Source: Steromphala cineraria | Taxonomy: Eukaryota; Mollusca; Gastropoda; Trochida; Trochidae | Direction of reading: 5' to 3' | Length of the DNA: 64,000 nucleotides | Assembly: GCA_916613615.1 (NCBI GenBank) | Contig: OU744725.1 | Span: 70,614,868-70,678,867, forward strand | Shown: one piece after another, positions 22,719 through 31,765 of the stretch | Layout: each line of letters opens with the position of its first letter | How positions within the stretch are numbered: the first letter of the stretch is position 1 | The notes under the pieces: model-generated | What the model saw: only the letters and a program-made list of their open reading frames with translations | Told to the model about the DNA's origin: nothing | Databases searched by the model: none | Translations under genes and position numbers: made by a program

Positions 22719-22898
22719 AGAGGATATTTGTGTTTTCTTGACAAATACCATGTTTTTCTCATTGAGTGAGGAAAGAAGTTTATATTTTCACAAGTGGCGC
22801 AGCGTGTCATTGCGTCAGAGCATTGTTCGATGACGTCAGATCATTATTGTTATCAGTCACTAGTGACTGATGACACGTTCCATTGTTATTGTCACTAG
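22719..22898 (-). mobile_element. Small (about 250 bp) repeat inserted in the LINE, left part
   Basis: It sits at the point where the LINE at 9495-9930 is uninterrupted (ACCGAAGCAATCACC there). Minus-strand sequence CGCCACTTGTGAAAATATAA matches the repeat at 14176-14515. It contains one TGACGTCA at 22831-22838 and palindromic CAGTCACTAGTGACTG. The remainder is at 29246-29317, because the LTR element landed inside it. Confidence 0.7.
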
Positions 22899-23532
22899 TG
22901 TTATGAGTATCATATATTTATCATATATTTACCATGAGTATCATATATTTATCATATATTTACCATTTTTAATATCCATCCACTTGCATTTACTATAAAT
23001 TCATACATTCCCATGCACACATTCAGTACATATTTTACCTTCTATATCTAGCTTGTACTAAACTCAATCACAGCCAAAGCATTCAATTAAACCAGCTTAC
23101 ACTATACCTTTAATGAATGTCCCTAGCCAGCTTACTCTTACATAACGCAATTCACTACAAGCCTTCAAACACCTTAAGATAGCCTAATTTCTAAGTTATT
23201 TTTCAGTCTAAGTTTTACAATACAAATGATCACATAGTGACTTTGAAAGTGTTTTCCCATGTCGGGACTTAAGCCATGTCGGCCCCTTTCCTATTGGATT
23301 ATACTAGCCATGTCGGCTGTTGGATTTTACTGTGAATATTATTCTCTGGACTGTAATTCATGGACTGTGAAAAAGTAAGCTATTGATATTTGCTACTGTG
23401 CTGTGATATTTTGTTAGACTGCCAAACCATTTGTATCTATATGTTTATGTTTTACTTGTAATTAAATCTGTATATACTTTACTTGTTGTGTCTTACCCGT
23501 TCTTTGTTATGGTTGGTTCGCCACTCGTAACA
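22899..23532 (+). repeat. 5' LTR, 634 bp
   Basis: Begins TGTTATGAG and ends CGTAACA, giving the 5-bp terminal inverted repeat TGTTA/TAACA. A 31-bp unit beginning ATGAGTATCATATATTTATC is tandemly doubled at 22903-22964. The motif CCATGTCGG recurs three times in 23258-23320. It appears base-for-base identical to the 3' LTR with a constant offset of 5709. Confidence 0.97.
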
Positions 23533-23535
23533 AAT

Positions 23536-23549
23536 TGGGGGCTCGTCCG
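23536..23549 (+). promoter_or_regulatory. Primer binding site, tRNA-Pro type
   Basis: TGGGGGCTCGTCCG starts 3 bp after the 5' LTR. This 14-mer is the core of the well-known tRNA-Pro primer site of murine leukaemia-type gammaretroviruses, complementary to the 3' end of tRNA-Pro including CCA. The match ends at the next base. Confidence 0.9.
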
Positions 23550-23578
23550 TTTGAACTTTTGAAAGGGAAATTGTTTCA

Positions 23579-26500
23579 ATGTTTGCAATTAAAGGCACTG
23601 TGTTGCTTTTACTATTCCTAAATTCAAAATTTGTTTACAATTTTGTACATAATTTGCCGGGAAAGACACAACCCGTAGCCATGTTTGAAGTTAAAAATTT
23701 CATTCCTACCATTAGCATGGAAAGTGTACTTGCATTGAGGAAATCAGAGTTACTTTGTGTAGCAAAGCACTATGCTATTGAAGTTGATTCGTCTTTGAGA
23801 AAAGCTCATATTCAGAGTTCAGTGCTAGAATTTCTTGTTGATGAGAATATCATAGAAGGGACTTTTGATGTAAAGCCTCCTGTAAAGAGTGAGCAAGTTG
23901 TTCTTATGGAGTTAGAGATTCAAAGAGAGAAAGAGAGGACAGAAAGGGAAGTGAGGTGTAAAGAGTTGGAAATTCAGAAGTTGGATTTAGAAGTTAAGTT
24001 GAAAGAAAAGAAGTTTGCTGGTGATAGTGATAGTGAAAAGGTTTTTGATGTTACCAAGTTTGTGAGACTTATACCCCCTTTTCATGAGAGTGAGGTTGAT
24101 AAGTTTTTCTTACATTTTGAAAAGTTGGCTACCAATTTGAAATGGCCTCAAAGATCGTGGACCACTCTCATTCAAAGTGTGTTGGTAGGGAAGGCTCAGG
24201 AATGTTATGCTGCTTTGTCGATTGAACAGAGTTCAGATTACCAGTTTGTCAAAAGGACTATCTTGAAAGCATATGAGTTGGTTCCAGAAGCTTACAGGCA
24301 GAAGTTTAGGAATCATAGGAAGTTTGATAGTCAGACCTATGTTGAGTTTGGTAGAACCAAGGTGATGTTGTTTGATAGATGGTGTTCTTCTAAAGAGGTT
24401 ACTGAAGACTATGAAAGACTCAGGCAACTGATGTTAGTCGAGGAGTTCAAAAGATGTGTTCCTAGTGAGATAAAGACTTATCTTGATGAACAGAAGGCAG
24501 ATTCCATTGAACAGGCTGCTGTGCTAGCTGATGACTATGCTCTGACACATAAGGCTTCACTCCGTAATGGTAACTTCAGAGGAAGGTTTAACAGACCTCA
24601 GCAAAACTCTAGTACTCATGCAGACTCAGGCCAACATTCAAATCATGGTGTTAGACAGTTTGAACCTTCTGCACAAATAGGAACTAACAGTGGTGTGAGT
24701 AATGGTGCTAGGACTACTTCTCATGCAGATAGATCAAATCCATCATCTGGAAACATTCCTACTCCAACCTGTGCATACTGTAAGAATAAGGGACATTTGA
24801 TCAGTGATTGCTGGAAATTGAGGAATAAGGAAATGAAACAACAGTCTTCTCATGCATTTGCTTCTGTTGCTCATAATGAATTTAGCAAACTGAGTGTTCA
24901 CCCTTTGAAAATACCTGATGTCAGTTCATCTGAAATAGGATCAAGGAACTCTATGCAATTTACATACAAGGATGCTTTTATAGACAATACTGGGAATATT
25001 GTATCAGAGGATTCAGTGAGTGACATGGCTGGAGCTCAACAGACTTTGAAGAGTTATGTACCTTTCTTGTCAAAAGGGTATGTGTCTTTGATGGATAAGT
25101 GTGGAGAGACTGTGTCAGTGGATATACTCAGAGATACTGGAGCTCAACAGACCTTGATGTTAGAAGATGTAGTTTCTTTGTCAGATCATTCCTACACTGG
25201 TACCAGTATTATCATGCGTGGACTTTGTGGATATTGTCGTGTGCCTATCCATGAGATATACTTGAAGTCAGACTTTGTAACAGGACCTATTACTGTTGGT
25301 GTTATGTCAGTGTTGCCAGTGCCTGGAGTACACATCCTGATGGGTAATGACATTGCAGGGGACAAGGTTAAACCTGATCTACCTCGTATGACAGATATAC
25401 CAAGTGATCTTACTGAAGCTGAAGAAGATTTGGAAGATGTTAAAGTTTATCCCTCGTGTGCAGTGACGCGTGCTATGGCACAGAATCTTGACAATCAGAC
25501 AAATGATGAGGATAATACATATGCCTGTAGTGATGACTTGGCAGATACTTTCTTCAATCACATTGGAGAAGATGATCGAAAGCAAAAGGACTCTGATGCT
25601 CTTGGAGATCTACAACCCAGAACTGCGAAGTACTGCAATGATGCTACCAATGATAAGTGTTCAAGGCAGAAACTTATTGAGGAACAAAAGAATTGTTCAG
25701 AAATACAGTTGCTTAGAAGCAAGGCTCTTAGTGAAGAGGATAGTGATTCAGAAGCAGTGTGCTACTATCTTAAGTCTGACATACTGATGAGGAAGTGGAG
25801 ACCTCCAGACTGTCCTGCAGATCAAGATTGGAGAGTGCTGCATCAGATTGTTGTTCCACCTGTATATAGGAATGAGGTAATGAGTTTGGCTCATGATAGT
25901 TTACTAGCAGGACACTTAGGTGTGAACAAGACTTATCAGAAGATACTCTCTCACTTCTATTGGCCAGGTATACAGAATGATGTTAGACATTATTGTAGAA
26001 CTTGCCACACTTGCCAGATGGTTGGCAAGCCAAACCAGAAGATTGTCAGTTTTCCACTTCAGCCAATACCTGCATTTGAGGAACCATTTAGCAGAGTTAT
26101 TATAGACTGTGTTGGACCACTCCCACGCACTCGTTCAGGCAATGAGTACTTGTTAACCATCATGTGTAGTTCAACCAGATTTCCTGAAGCAATTCCACTT
26201 AGAAACATCAAGTCGCACACTATTTGCAAGGCATTAGTCAAGTACTTTACCATGGTAGGCTTGCCAAAGTCTATTCAAAGTGACCAAGGTTCAAATTTTA
26301 TGTCAAAGGTCTTCCAACAAGTGATGTTTGAACTAGGCATTAAACAGTTCAAGTCCACAGCTTACCACCCAGAAAGTCAAGGTGCCTTGGAACGGTTTCA
26401 CCAAACTCTGAAGAACATGCTCAGGGCCTATTGTGAAGAACATCATAAAGATTGGGATGATGGTATTCCTTTTGTTTTGTTTGCGGCTAGAGAGGCAGTA

Positions 26501-27787
26501 CAGGAGTCATTGGGATTCAGTCCTTTTGAATTGGTCTTTGGTCGTACTGTTAGGGGTCCTTTGAAGTGTTTGAAAGAGAAATGGTTAGATGATGAGTCAG
26601 AGTTGAATTTGTTGGATTATGTGTCTAACTTCAAGGAGAGATTTATTGGGGCATGTGAGTTTGCAAATCAGAACTTGAAAGTTAGCCAGGATAAAATGAA
26701 AAAGTGGTTTGATCACAAAGCTGAACATCGTTCATTCAATCCAGGGGATAAGGTTCTTGTTTTCTTACCAATTCCAGGTCATCCTCTCAAGGCTAGATAT
26801 CATGGTCCTTACTCTGTTCAGAAGAAAGTCAGTGATACAGATTATGTCATAGCCACTCCTGATAGAAGGAAGTCAAAGAGACTTTGTCACATTAACATGC
26901 TGAAAGCATATCATGACAGGAAATCAGACAATATGGTCCATACTGTGTGTGCTAGTGCAGTAGAGGTTGAAGATAGTTGTCAGGACAATGGTTTGTCGGT
27001 AGAGGTCAGTCATAGAGATGAACCTGATGTCAAGTTGAATAACTCGGATGTTTTGAGGAATCTTGATACTAAGTTGTCCCATGTCTCTTTTGAGCGGAGA
27101 GAGCAGTTGTGTGCATTGATCTTGGAGTATGAACATTTATTTCCTGATGTACCTTCTAGGACAGACTTTGTTTATCATGACATTGATGTTGGGGATGCTG
27201 TTCCTGTCAAGCAACACGCTTATCGTGTTAATCCTATTAAGTTAGGTCAACTTAGGAAAGAGATAGATTACATGTTGAGGAATGATATCATAGAACCTAG
27301 CTGTAGTGCTTGGAGCTCTCCATGTATTCTTGTACCTAAGCCTGGAGGAGGCATCAGACTTTGTAATAATTACAAACGTGTAAATGCTCTATCCAAATCT
27401 GACTCGTACCCTATTCCTCGAATAGATGACTGTATTGATAGGATTGGCAAGGCTAGGTATGTGACAAAGTTTGATTTATTGAAGGGATACTGGCAGATCC
27501 CATTAACTTTTAGAGCACAGCAAATATCAGCTTTAGTGACACCAGAAGGCTTATATCAGTATAAAGTGATGCCTTTTGGCCTCAAAAACGCCCCGGCGAC
27601 GTTTCAGAGACTGATCAACAACCTAACATCCAGTGTCAGTGACTGTGAAGCCTATATTGATGACGTCATTGTGGCTTCAGATGAATGGATTGATCACATG
27701 AACTCGATTCGTGGACTATTTGAGAATTTGTCTCGGGCAAAAATGACAATAAACTTGTCCAAATGTGAGTTGCTAAAGCTACTGTGA
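23579..27787 (+). CDS. Gag-protease-integrase-RT polyprotein of Gmr1-like retrotransposon, 5' part of frameshifted frame
   Basis: 1402 codons. The Met at residue 35 (23681) is an alternative start, because the first 30 residues are hydrophobic and atypical. Order: SAP-like helical segment (about 45-90); charged coiled coil (about 105-145); SCAN/capsid-like region (about 155-245); CCHC knuckle C398-C401-H406-C411; aspartic protease D519-T-G-A; integrase zinc finger H772, H779, C809, C812; catalytic D843, D902, E938 with the classic 35-residue D-E gap; GPY/F-type module near 1072-1080; RT with D1299 and YIDD at 1359-1362. All visible catalytic residues are intact. The frame ends prematurely after about 1400 residues, where one base is missing between roughly 27766 and 27784. 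RT continues in the frame of the next entry. The product would form particles, mature and integrate, but the RT is truncated. Confidence 0.95.
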   Translation: MFAIKGTVLLLLFLNSKFVYNFVHNLPGKTQPVAMFEVKNFIPTISMESVLALRKSELLCVAKHYAIEVDSSLRKAHIQSSVLEFLVDENIIEGTFDVKPPVKSEQVVLMELEIQREKERTEREVRCKELEIQKLDLEVKLKEKKFAGDSDSEKVFDVTKFVRLIPPFHESEVDKFFLHFEKLATNLKWPQRSWTTLIQSVLVGKAQECYAALSIEQSSDYQFVKRTILKAYELVPEAYRQKFRNHRKFDSQTYVEFGRTKVMLFDRWCSSKEVTEDYERLRQLMLVEEFKRCVPSEIKTYLDEQKADSIEQAAVLADDYALTHKASLRNGNFRGRFNRPQQNSSTHADSGQHSNHGVRQFEPSAQIGTNSGVSNGARTTSHADRSNPSSGNIPTPTCAYCKNKGHLISDCWKLRNKEMKQQSSHAFASVAHNEFSKLSVHPLKIPDVSSSEIGSRNSMQFTYKDAFIDNTGNIVSEDSVSDMAGAQQTLKSYVPFLSKGYVSLMDKCGETVSVDILRDTGAQQTLMLEDVVSLSDHSYTGTSIIMRGLCGYCRVPIHEIYLKSDFVTGPITVGVMSVLPVPGVHILMGNDIAGDKVKPDLPRMTDIPSDLTEAEEDLEDVKVYPSCAVTRAMAQNLDNQTNDEDNTYACSDDLADTFFNHIGEDDRKQKDSDALGDLQPRTAKYCNDATNDKCSRQKLIEEQKNCSEIQLLRSKALSEEDSDSEAVCYYLKSDILMRKWRPPDCPADQDWRVLHQIVVPPVYRNEVMSLAHDSLLAGHLGVNKTYQKILSHFYWPGIQNDVRHYCRTCHTCQMVGKPNQKIVSFPLQPIPAFEEPFSRVIIDCVGPLPRTRSGNEYLLTIMCSSTRFPEAIPLRNIKSHTICKALVKYFTMVGLPKSIQSDQGSNFMSKVFQQVMFELGIKQFKSTAYHPESQGALERFHQTLKNMLRAYCEEHHKDWDDGIPFVLFAAREAVQESLGFSPFELVFGRTVRGPLKCLKEKWLDDESELNLLDYVSNFKERFIGACEFANQNLKVSQDKMKKWFDHKAEHRSFNPGDKVLVFLPIPGHPLKARYHGPYSVQKKVSDTDYVIATPDRRKSKRLCHINMLKAYHDRKSDNMVHTVCASAVEVEDSCQDNGLSVEVSHRDEPDVKLNNSDVLRNLDTKLSHVSFERREQLCALILEYEHLFPDVPSRTDFVYHDIDVGDAVPVKQHAYRVNPIKLGQLRKEIDYMLRNDIIEPSCSAWSSPCILVPKPGGGIRLCNNYKRVNALSKSDSYPIPRIDDCIDRIGKARYVTKFDLLKGYWQIPLTFRAQQISALVTPEGLYQYKVMPFGLKNAPATFQRLINNLTSSVSDCEAYIDDVIVASDEWIDHMNSIRGLFENLSRAKMTINLSKCELLKLL

Positions 27788-28455
27788 TCTACCTAGGTCA
27801 TGTGGTCGGTCAAGGTGAAGTGAGACCAGTACAGGCGAAAGTTGAAGCTGTCCATAACTTTCCAGAACCAACAACAAAACGTGAAGTAATGCGGTTCCTC
27901 GGTATGGCTGGATATTATCGTCGATTCTGCCAGAACTTCTCCCAAGTTGCAGCTCCCATGACAGACCTTCTGAAGAAAGACTGTAAGTTTGTTTGGAGCA
28001 GTTCTCACCAAATAGCTTTTGACAAAGTGAAAGCTATTTTGACAAATTCGCCTGTCTTGATAGTTCCTGATTTCAACAAACAATTCAAACTGTGTGTTGA
28101 TGCTTCAGATGTAGGAGCAGGTGCAGTATTGCAGCAGGAGAATGGTGGTGTCGATCACCCAGTGTGTTACTTCAGCAGAAAGTTTGACATTCACCAGAAG
28201 AGGTATTCAACTGTGGAGAAAGAAACTCTTGCTCTAGTGCTAGCCTTACAACACTTTGAGGTTTATCTGAGTACCACAGTGTCACCTGTAGCTGTATTCA
28301 CGGACCACAATCCTCTGGTGTTCCTCAAGAAACTGAAGACAAAGAACCAGAGACTAATGCGTTGGAGTCTCCAGCTGGAGAGCTTTGACTTGGACATTAA
28401 ACACATCCGTGGGAAAGACAATGTGTTGGCTGATGCCCTCTCCCGCGCTATGTGA
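27784..28455 (+). CDS. RT thumb/connection and RNase H of the same polyprotein, shifted frame
   Basis: This frame picks up within a few codons of the end of the preceding frame and has no plausible start of its own (no ATG at its beginning), so it is the 3' remainder of pol. It opens with the RT block IYLGHVVGQG, then RFLGMAGYYRRF, then an RNase H with VDAS, EKETLAL, TDHNPL and ADALSR, which carry the acidic catalytic residues. The stop at 28453-28455 leaves about 150 bp to the 3' LTR. Separation from the upstream frame is best explained by loss of one nucleotide, not programmed recoding, since it falls inside the RT domain. Confidence 0.93.
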   Translation: MIYLGHVVGQGEVRPVQAKVEAVHNFPEPTTKREVMRFLGMAGYYRRFCQNFSQVAAPMTDLLKKDCKFVWSSSHQIAFDKVKAILTNSPVLIVPDFNKQFKLCVDASDVGAGAVLQQENGGVDHPVCYFSRKFDIHQKRYSTVEKETLALVLALQHFEVYLSTTVSPVAVFTDHNPLVFLKKLKTKNQRLMRWSLQLESFDLDIKHIRGKDNVLADALSRAM

Positions 28456-28595
28456 GTGCGGCGTTGATACCCTCATTGGACTTATTACATTTTGTATAAA
28501 ATGTGTTTGTATATAACAGAATTTTATGTAAATAATGTGTATTATCTACTTAATACATTTCAGTTTTATCCAAATTCTTGTATAAAACTTCTTTT

Positions 28596-28607
28596 CAAGT
28601 GGGGGAA
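28596..28607 (+). promoter_or_regulatory. Polypurine tract
   Basis: AAGTGGGGGAA immediately precedes the 3' LTR start TGTTATG, as expected for the plus-strand primer. Confidence 0.85.
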
Positions 28608-29241
28608 TGTTATGAGTATCATATATTTATCATATATTTACCATGAGTATCATATATTTATCATATATTTACCATTTTTAATATCCATCCACTTGCATTT
28701 ACTATAAATTCATACATTCCCATGCACACATTCAGTACATATTTTACCTTCTATATCTAGCTTGTACTAAACTCAATCACAGCCAAAGCATTCAATTAAA
28801 CCAGCTTACACTATACCTTTAATGAATGTCCCTAGCCAGCTTACTCTTACATAACGCAATTCACTACAAGCCTTCAAACACCTTAAGATAGCCTAATTTC
28901 TAAGTTATTTTTCAGTCTAAGTTTTACAATACAAATGATCACATAGTGACTTTGAAAGTGTTTTCCCATGTCGGGACTTAAGCCATGTCGGCCCCTTTCC
29001 TATTGGATTATACTAGCCATGTCGGCTGTTGGATTTTACTGTGAATATTATTCTCTGGACTGTAATTCATGGACTGTGAAAAAGTAAGCTATTGATATTT
29101 GCTACTGTGCTGTGATATTTTGTTAGACTGCCAAACCATTTGTATCTATATGTTTATGTTTTACTTGTAATTAAATCTGTATATACTTTACTTGTTGTGT
29201 CTTACCCGTTCTTTGTTATGGTTGGTTCGCCACTCGTAACA
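28608..29241 (+). repeat. 3' LTR, 634 bp
   Basis: Same sequence as 22899-23532 as far as I can compare by eye, including the doubled 31-bp unit. Ends TAACA, followed by the target duplication CTAG. Confidence 0.97.
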
Positions 29242-29245
29242 CTAG

Positions 29246-29317
29246 TGACTGATAACACGGTTTATTGTCATTGATAGATCTCGGTATTTCAATGGCAATC
29301 ATATAATAATTCGGTTT
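29246..29317 (-). mobile_element. Small repeat inserted in the LINE, right part
   Basis: Continuation of 22719-22898 beyond the LTR element, starting TGACTGATAACACGG. It ends where LINE sequence resumes at TTCGGTTTATCTCTCTTAG. Confidence 0.65.
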
Positions 29318-29800
29318 ATCTCTCTTAGAGGTGCAATTTATGATTCTTTGCTTCATGGTTATAGATAAACTACCAGTTTGATAACTGACATTCGGTGATC
29401 TTTAAAGGGGCAGTAGCACGTTTTTTGATAAATTTATATTTTAAAATTTTCAGTGATAATTGTAAGTTACTGTTAAATGTATTATTTTGACAGTGTCAAA
29501 AATGTCATTACACAAGTCAATCATCCATAGTCGGAGGACAAAGTATGAAGATTCACATAAAATACATAGGCCGCCATTTTTGTGTGAACACCTTTAATTC
29601 ATTTTCTGTAAGAAAAAGGAATCGCATGGCTAAACTTTACGTTAAATATTTGAACTATTACTGCTACATTTAGTTTAAATACATTGTCTTTCAATTGGAA
29701 CCATTAATTTTCATTTTCCTGACATCACCTTATATTCCCCCTAAAAACGTGCTACTGCCCCTTTGAAGACAATCACCAAGATCAATCCAGAAAAAAAATC
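29318..29800 (-). pseudogene. LINE reverse-transcriptase fragment, fingers side, split by a TIR element
   Basis: Minus-strand translation of 29401-29318 gives VSYQTGSLSITMKQRIINC and SKRDKP, a typical LINE RT fingers block ending at the KGDKP motif. Sequence 29800-29765 (CTGGATTGATCTTGGTGATT on the minus strand) continues upstream, and the TIR element at 29402-29764 separates the two. The uninterrupted equivalent at 9495-9625 serves as the empty site. Confidence 0.85.
29402..29764 (+). mobile_element. TTAAAGGGGCAGTAGCACG-family TIR element, full length (about 363 bp)
   Basis: Left end TTAAAGGGGCAGTAGCACGT and right end ACGTGCTACTGCCCCTTTG are inverted repeats of about 24 bp. It has no ORF, so it is a non-autonomous DNA element. 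The conserved interior contains AGGCCGCCATTTTTGTGTG. The empty site at about 9518-9535 shows a clean insertion, but the duplication length cannot be fixed by eye. Confidence 0.9.
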
Positions 29801-30480
29801 GTAAGAGAAGCCATCAAAGCCTGGGCTTTAACTATTTTTTTGAGTTTTTGAGTCCTGATATAAGTTCACTTAATAATTAGTCCCTCAACACTCGTTGGAT
29901 TTCGGACATACATCTTGTTCACCCAACAGACCAATTAAGGTCTATATCTTTTACCACGTGTTCTTTTGATGAATACAGTTCCTCATAAAACGTTGTAGCT
30001 TCTTGTATAATGTCATTTCCAGAAGTTCAAAGTTTAACATTTTTTGTTTCTAGTTCTTTCATATTTTTATTCACTAATACATTCTCCTTCATATGTTCAT
30101 TTAGCTTTAGATCTTACCAGCATCCCATCCATTTTAGTGTTGTGTATCTGTTGTAATTCTTGTATTTATTTTCTTGTTCTTCCACAATTTATCTCCATAA
30201 GTACTTTCAAGGAATTGTATATCTATTCTTAAAGTTTCTTCATTTTTGTTCCGTTCCCTTTTATCAATTATTATTATTTGCATCAGTAGTATTTCAAGAA
30301 AAAGATTGTAATCGAAAATTCAATGTCACTATCAGGGGTATTGTCAATGTCGTCTAGATTATGGATTTTAGTTGCACAGTCTTGTTTAGTTGCATCAATA
30401 TATTTTAAAACTTCTTGCACATAAGCTTTATCCTGCAGCAAAGAATTTCCAGTATGTTGATCTCTTTACAGTTTTTTTCC
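29801..30480. other. No recognised gene
   Basis: T-rich, low complexity from about 30040 to 30300. Open frames are rich in Phe, Leu and Ile with no domain. Confidence 0.5.
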
Positions 30481-30960
30481 ATATTTGAACTAGAAATATG
30501 TGCATGTGATGTCCCCCGTCCGAACTTCTAATCTGAAAATGACCCTGCCATAGCCAGCTGGAAACGGACTTTCTCCCAAAAATAATTTCCATGGAAGCCA
30601 TCAAAACGTCATAAATTCAGAAAAACAAAAGTATCAAAAGGCACCAGTCCACCACTAGATCTAACCACATACCAAGTTTCGTAAGATGTGATCTGGAAAC
30701 CGACCCTACTCCCTATATGCACTAACTTCAAACTGTTTCCGTGGAAACCAGAAAACAAAATGAGAATAACCAAAATAGCAAAAGGCACAAGTGCACCAAT
30801 ACATCTAACCACATACCAAGTTTCGTAAAAAAATATTGAACGGTTTTTGAGAAATGGTCCGAAAACGAAAGTTTTTCAGAATTACGGAATTACGGAACCA
30901 CGGAACCACGGAACCACGGACGGAACTGAAAACATTATGTCTTATGCGGGGGACATAATT
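30481..30960 (-). repeat. Degenerate tandem repeat with ACGG-rich end
   Basis: AACCACATACCAAGTTTCGT occurs at about 30663 and again at about 30809, each preceded by CAAAAGGCAC. The segment ends in (GGAACCAC)n and ACGGACGG. A related ATACCAAGTTTC stretch with a GACGGACGGAC end is at 33545-33690. This is a family of noncoding repeats; function unknown. Confidence 0.7.
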
Positions 30961-31423
30961 AGAACTTACTAATGAATGATCTGTTCTTTAACCTTGATTT
31001 ATTTTAACTTTAGATGTATTTCTGTCAAGGTTTTCTGACATAATAAATTAACCTCTCTGCTTCCCACATATGTCATGTATACTTTGTCATACCATCAGTA
31101 ATAATAAACGTTTCTTTGATTATAATTGAATTCGAAGAGCTTAAACTGACATGTTTTTTCTGAATAACTCAGAAAAGCTTAAGAACGCAACGAAAACATG
31201 ATAAATGTTTACATTATGAGTTCCGCAATTCTAGAAAGAAGGATACAGAACATGTCAGTGAGAAAAACATCAAAGCTATCAGTATTGCAATTCATCTTTG
31301 AAAGCCAATTAGTTGCTGCTTCCATCTGGTTAAAGGTTTATAACTATGTTTATAGTCAAAGTGTCAACTGACTATCACTTTTGAAAAATATCACAAATCT
31401 AAATTTAACATTGCAAATGTTTT

Positions 31424-31492
31424 GGCGATATGCCGTCTCGAACCCGCATAGTTTACACACACCAACGCTCTGACCACTGAGCTATTGTGACA
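31424..31492 (-). repeat. tRNA-like sequence (SINE head or tRNA pseudogene)
   Basis: On the minus strand TAGCTCAGTGGTCAGAGCG (A-box type) and GCGGGTTCGAGAC (B-box type) are correctly spaced. Acceptor pairing is poor and there is no convincing complete cloverleaf, so I prefer a tRNA-derived SINE or pseudogene over a functional tRNA. Confidence 0.6.
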
Positions 31493-31624
31493 GCGCTGAC
31501 ATACATCGTTTGTTAGGTCCTCTTTTAACAAAGGTCTCAGTTTGTGTTCTTTATATTTTACGGCCGCCTCAGTTATATTCACGTTATCGGTCATGTCAAT
31601 GTTATTATAACTAGTTGGCGGTTT

Positions 31625-31765
31625 ATAACATAGATAACACATAGTCCGTGGGCATTATAAATAATGAAGGATGTTAGCCCTCGTGATTTGCCCGTGGGCA
31701 AATCCCGCGGGCAAACATCCTTTATTATTGATAATGCCCGTGGAATATGTATTATCCATAACATA
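31625..31765. repeat. About 140-bp hairpin element
   Basis: Arms such as GGGCATTATAAATAATGAAGG (split) pair with CCTTTATTATTGATAATGCCC, extending outwards through ATAACATAGATAACACATAG and CTATGTTAT-like sequence. The centre is the perfect palindrome TTTGCCCGTGGGCAAA near 31690-31705. Same size class as the 14032 hairpin but unrelated in sequence. Confidence 0.85.

Larger units (their letters stand above)
22899..29241 (+). mobile_element. Complete Gmr1-like Ty3/gypsy-type LTR retrotransposon, 6343 bp
   Basis: Two 634-bp LTRs flank an internal region with a PBS, a gag-pol ORF and a PPT. The host target CTAG is duplicated (22895-22898 and 29242-29245). The domain order is gag, protease, integrase, RT, RNase H. 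In standard Ty3/gypsy elements integrase is last; integrase before a gypsy-type RT is the hallmark of the Gmr1-like group. No envelope-like ORF lies between RNase H and the 3' LTR (only about 150 bp). The only damage I see is one missing base in RT. The LTRs appear identical, so insertion is recent. It lies within an older repeat that lies within a LINE. Confidence 0.95.

Noticed and set aside
27766..27790. Programmed frameshift in the retrotransposon
   Set aside because: The break is inside RT after the catalytic motif, not at a gag/pol boundary, and no convincing slippery heptamer with downstream structure is visible.
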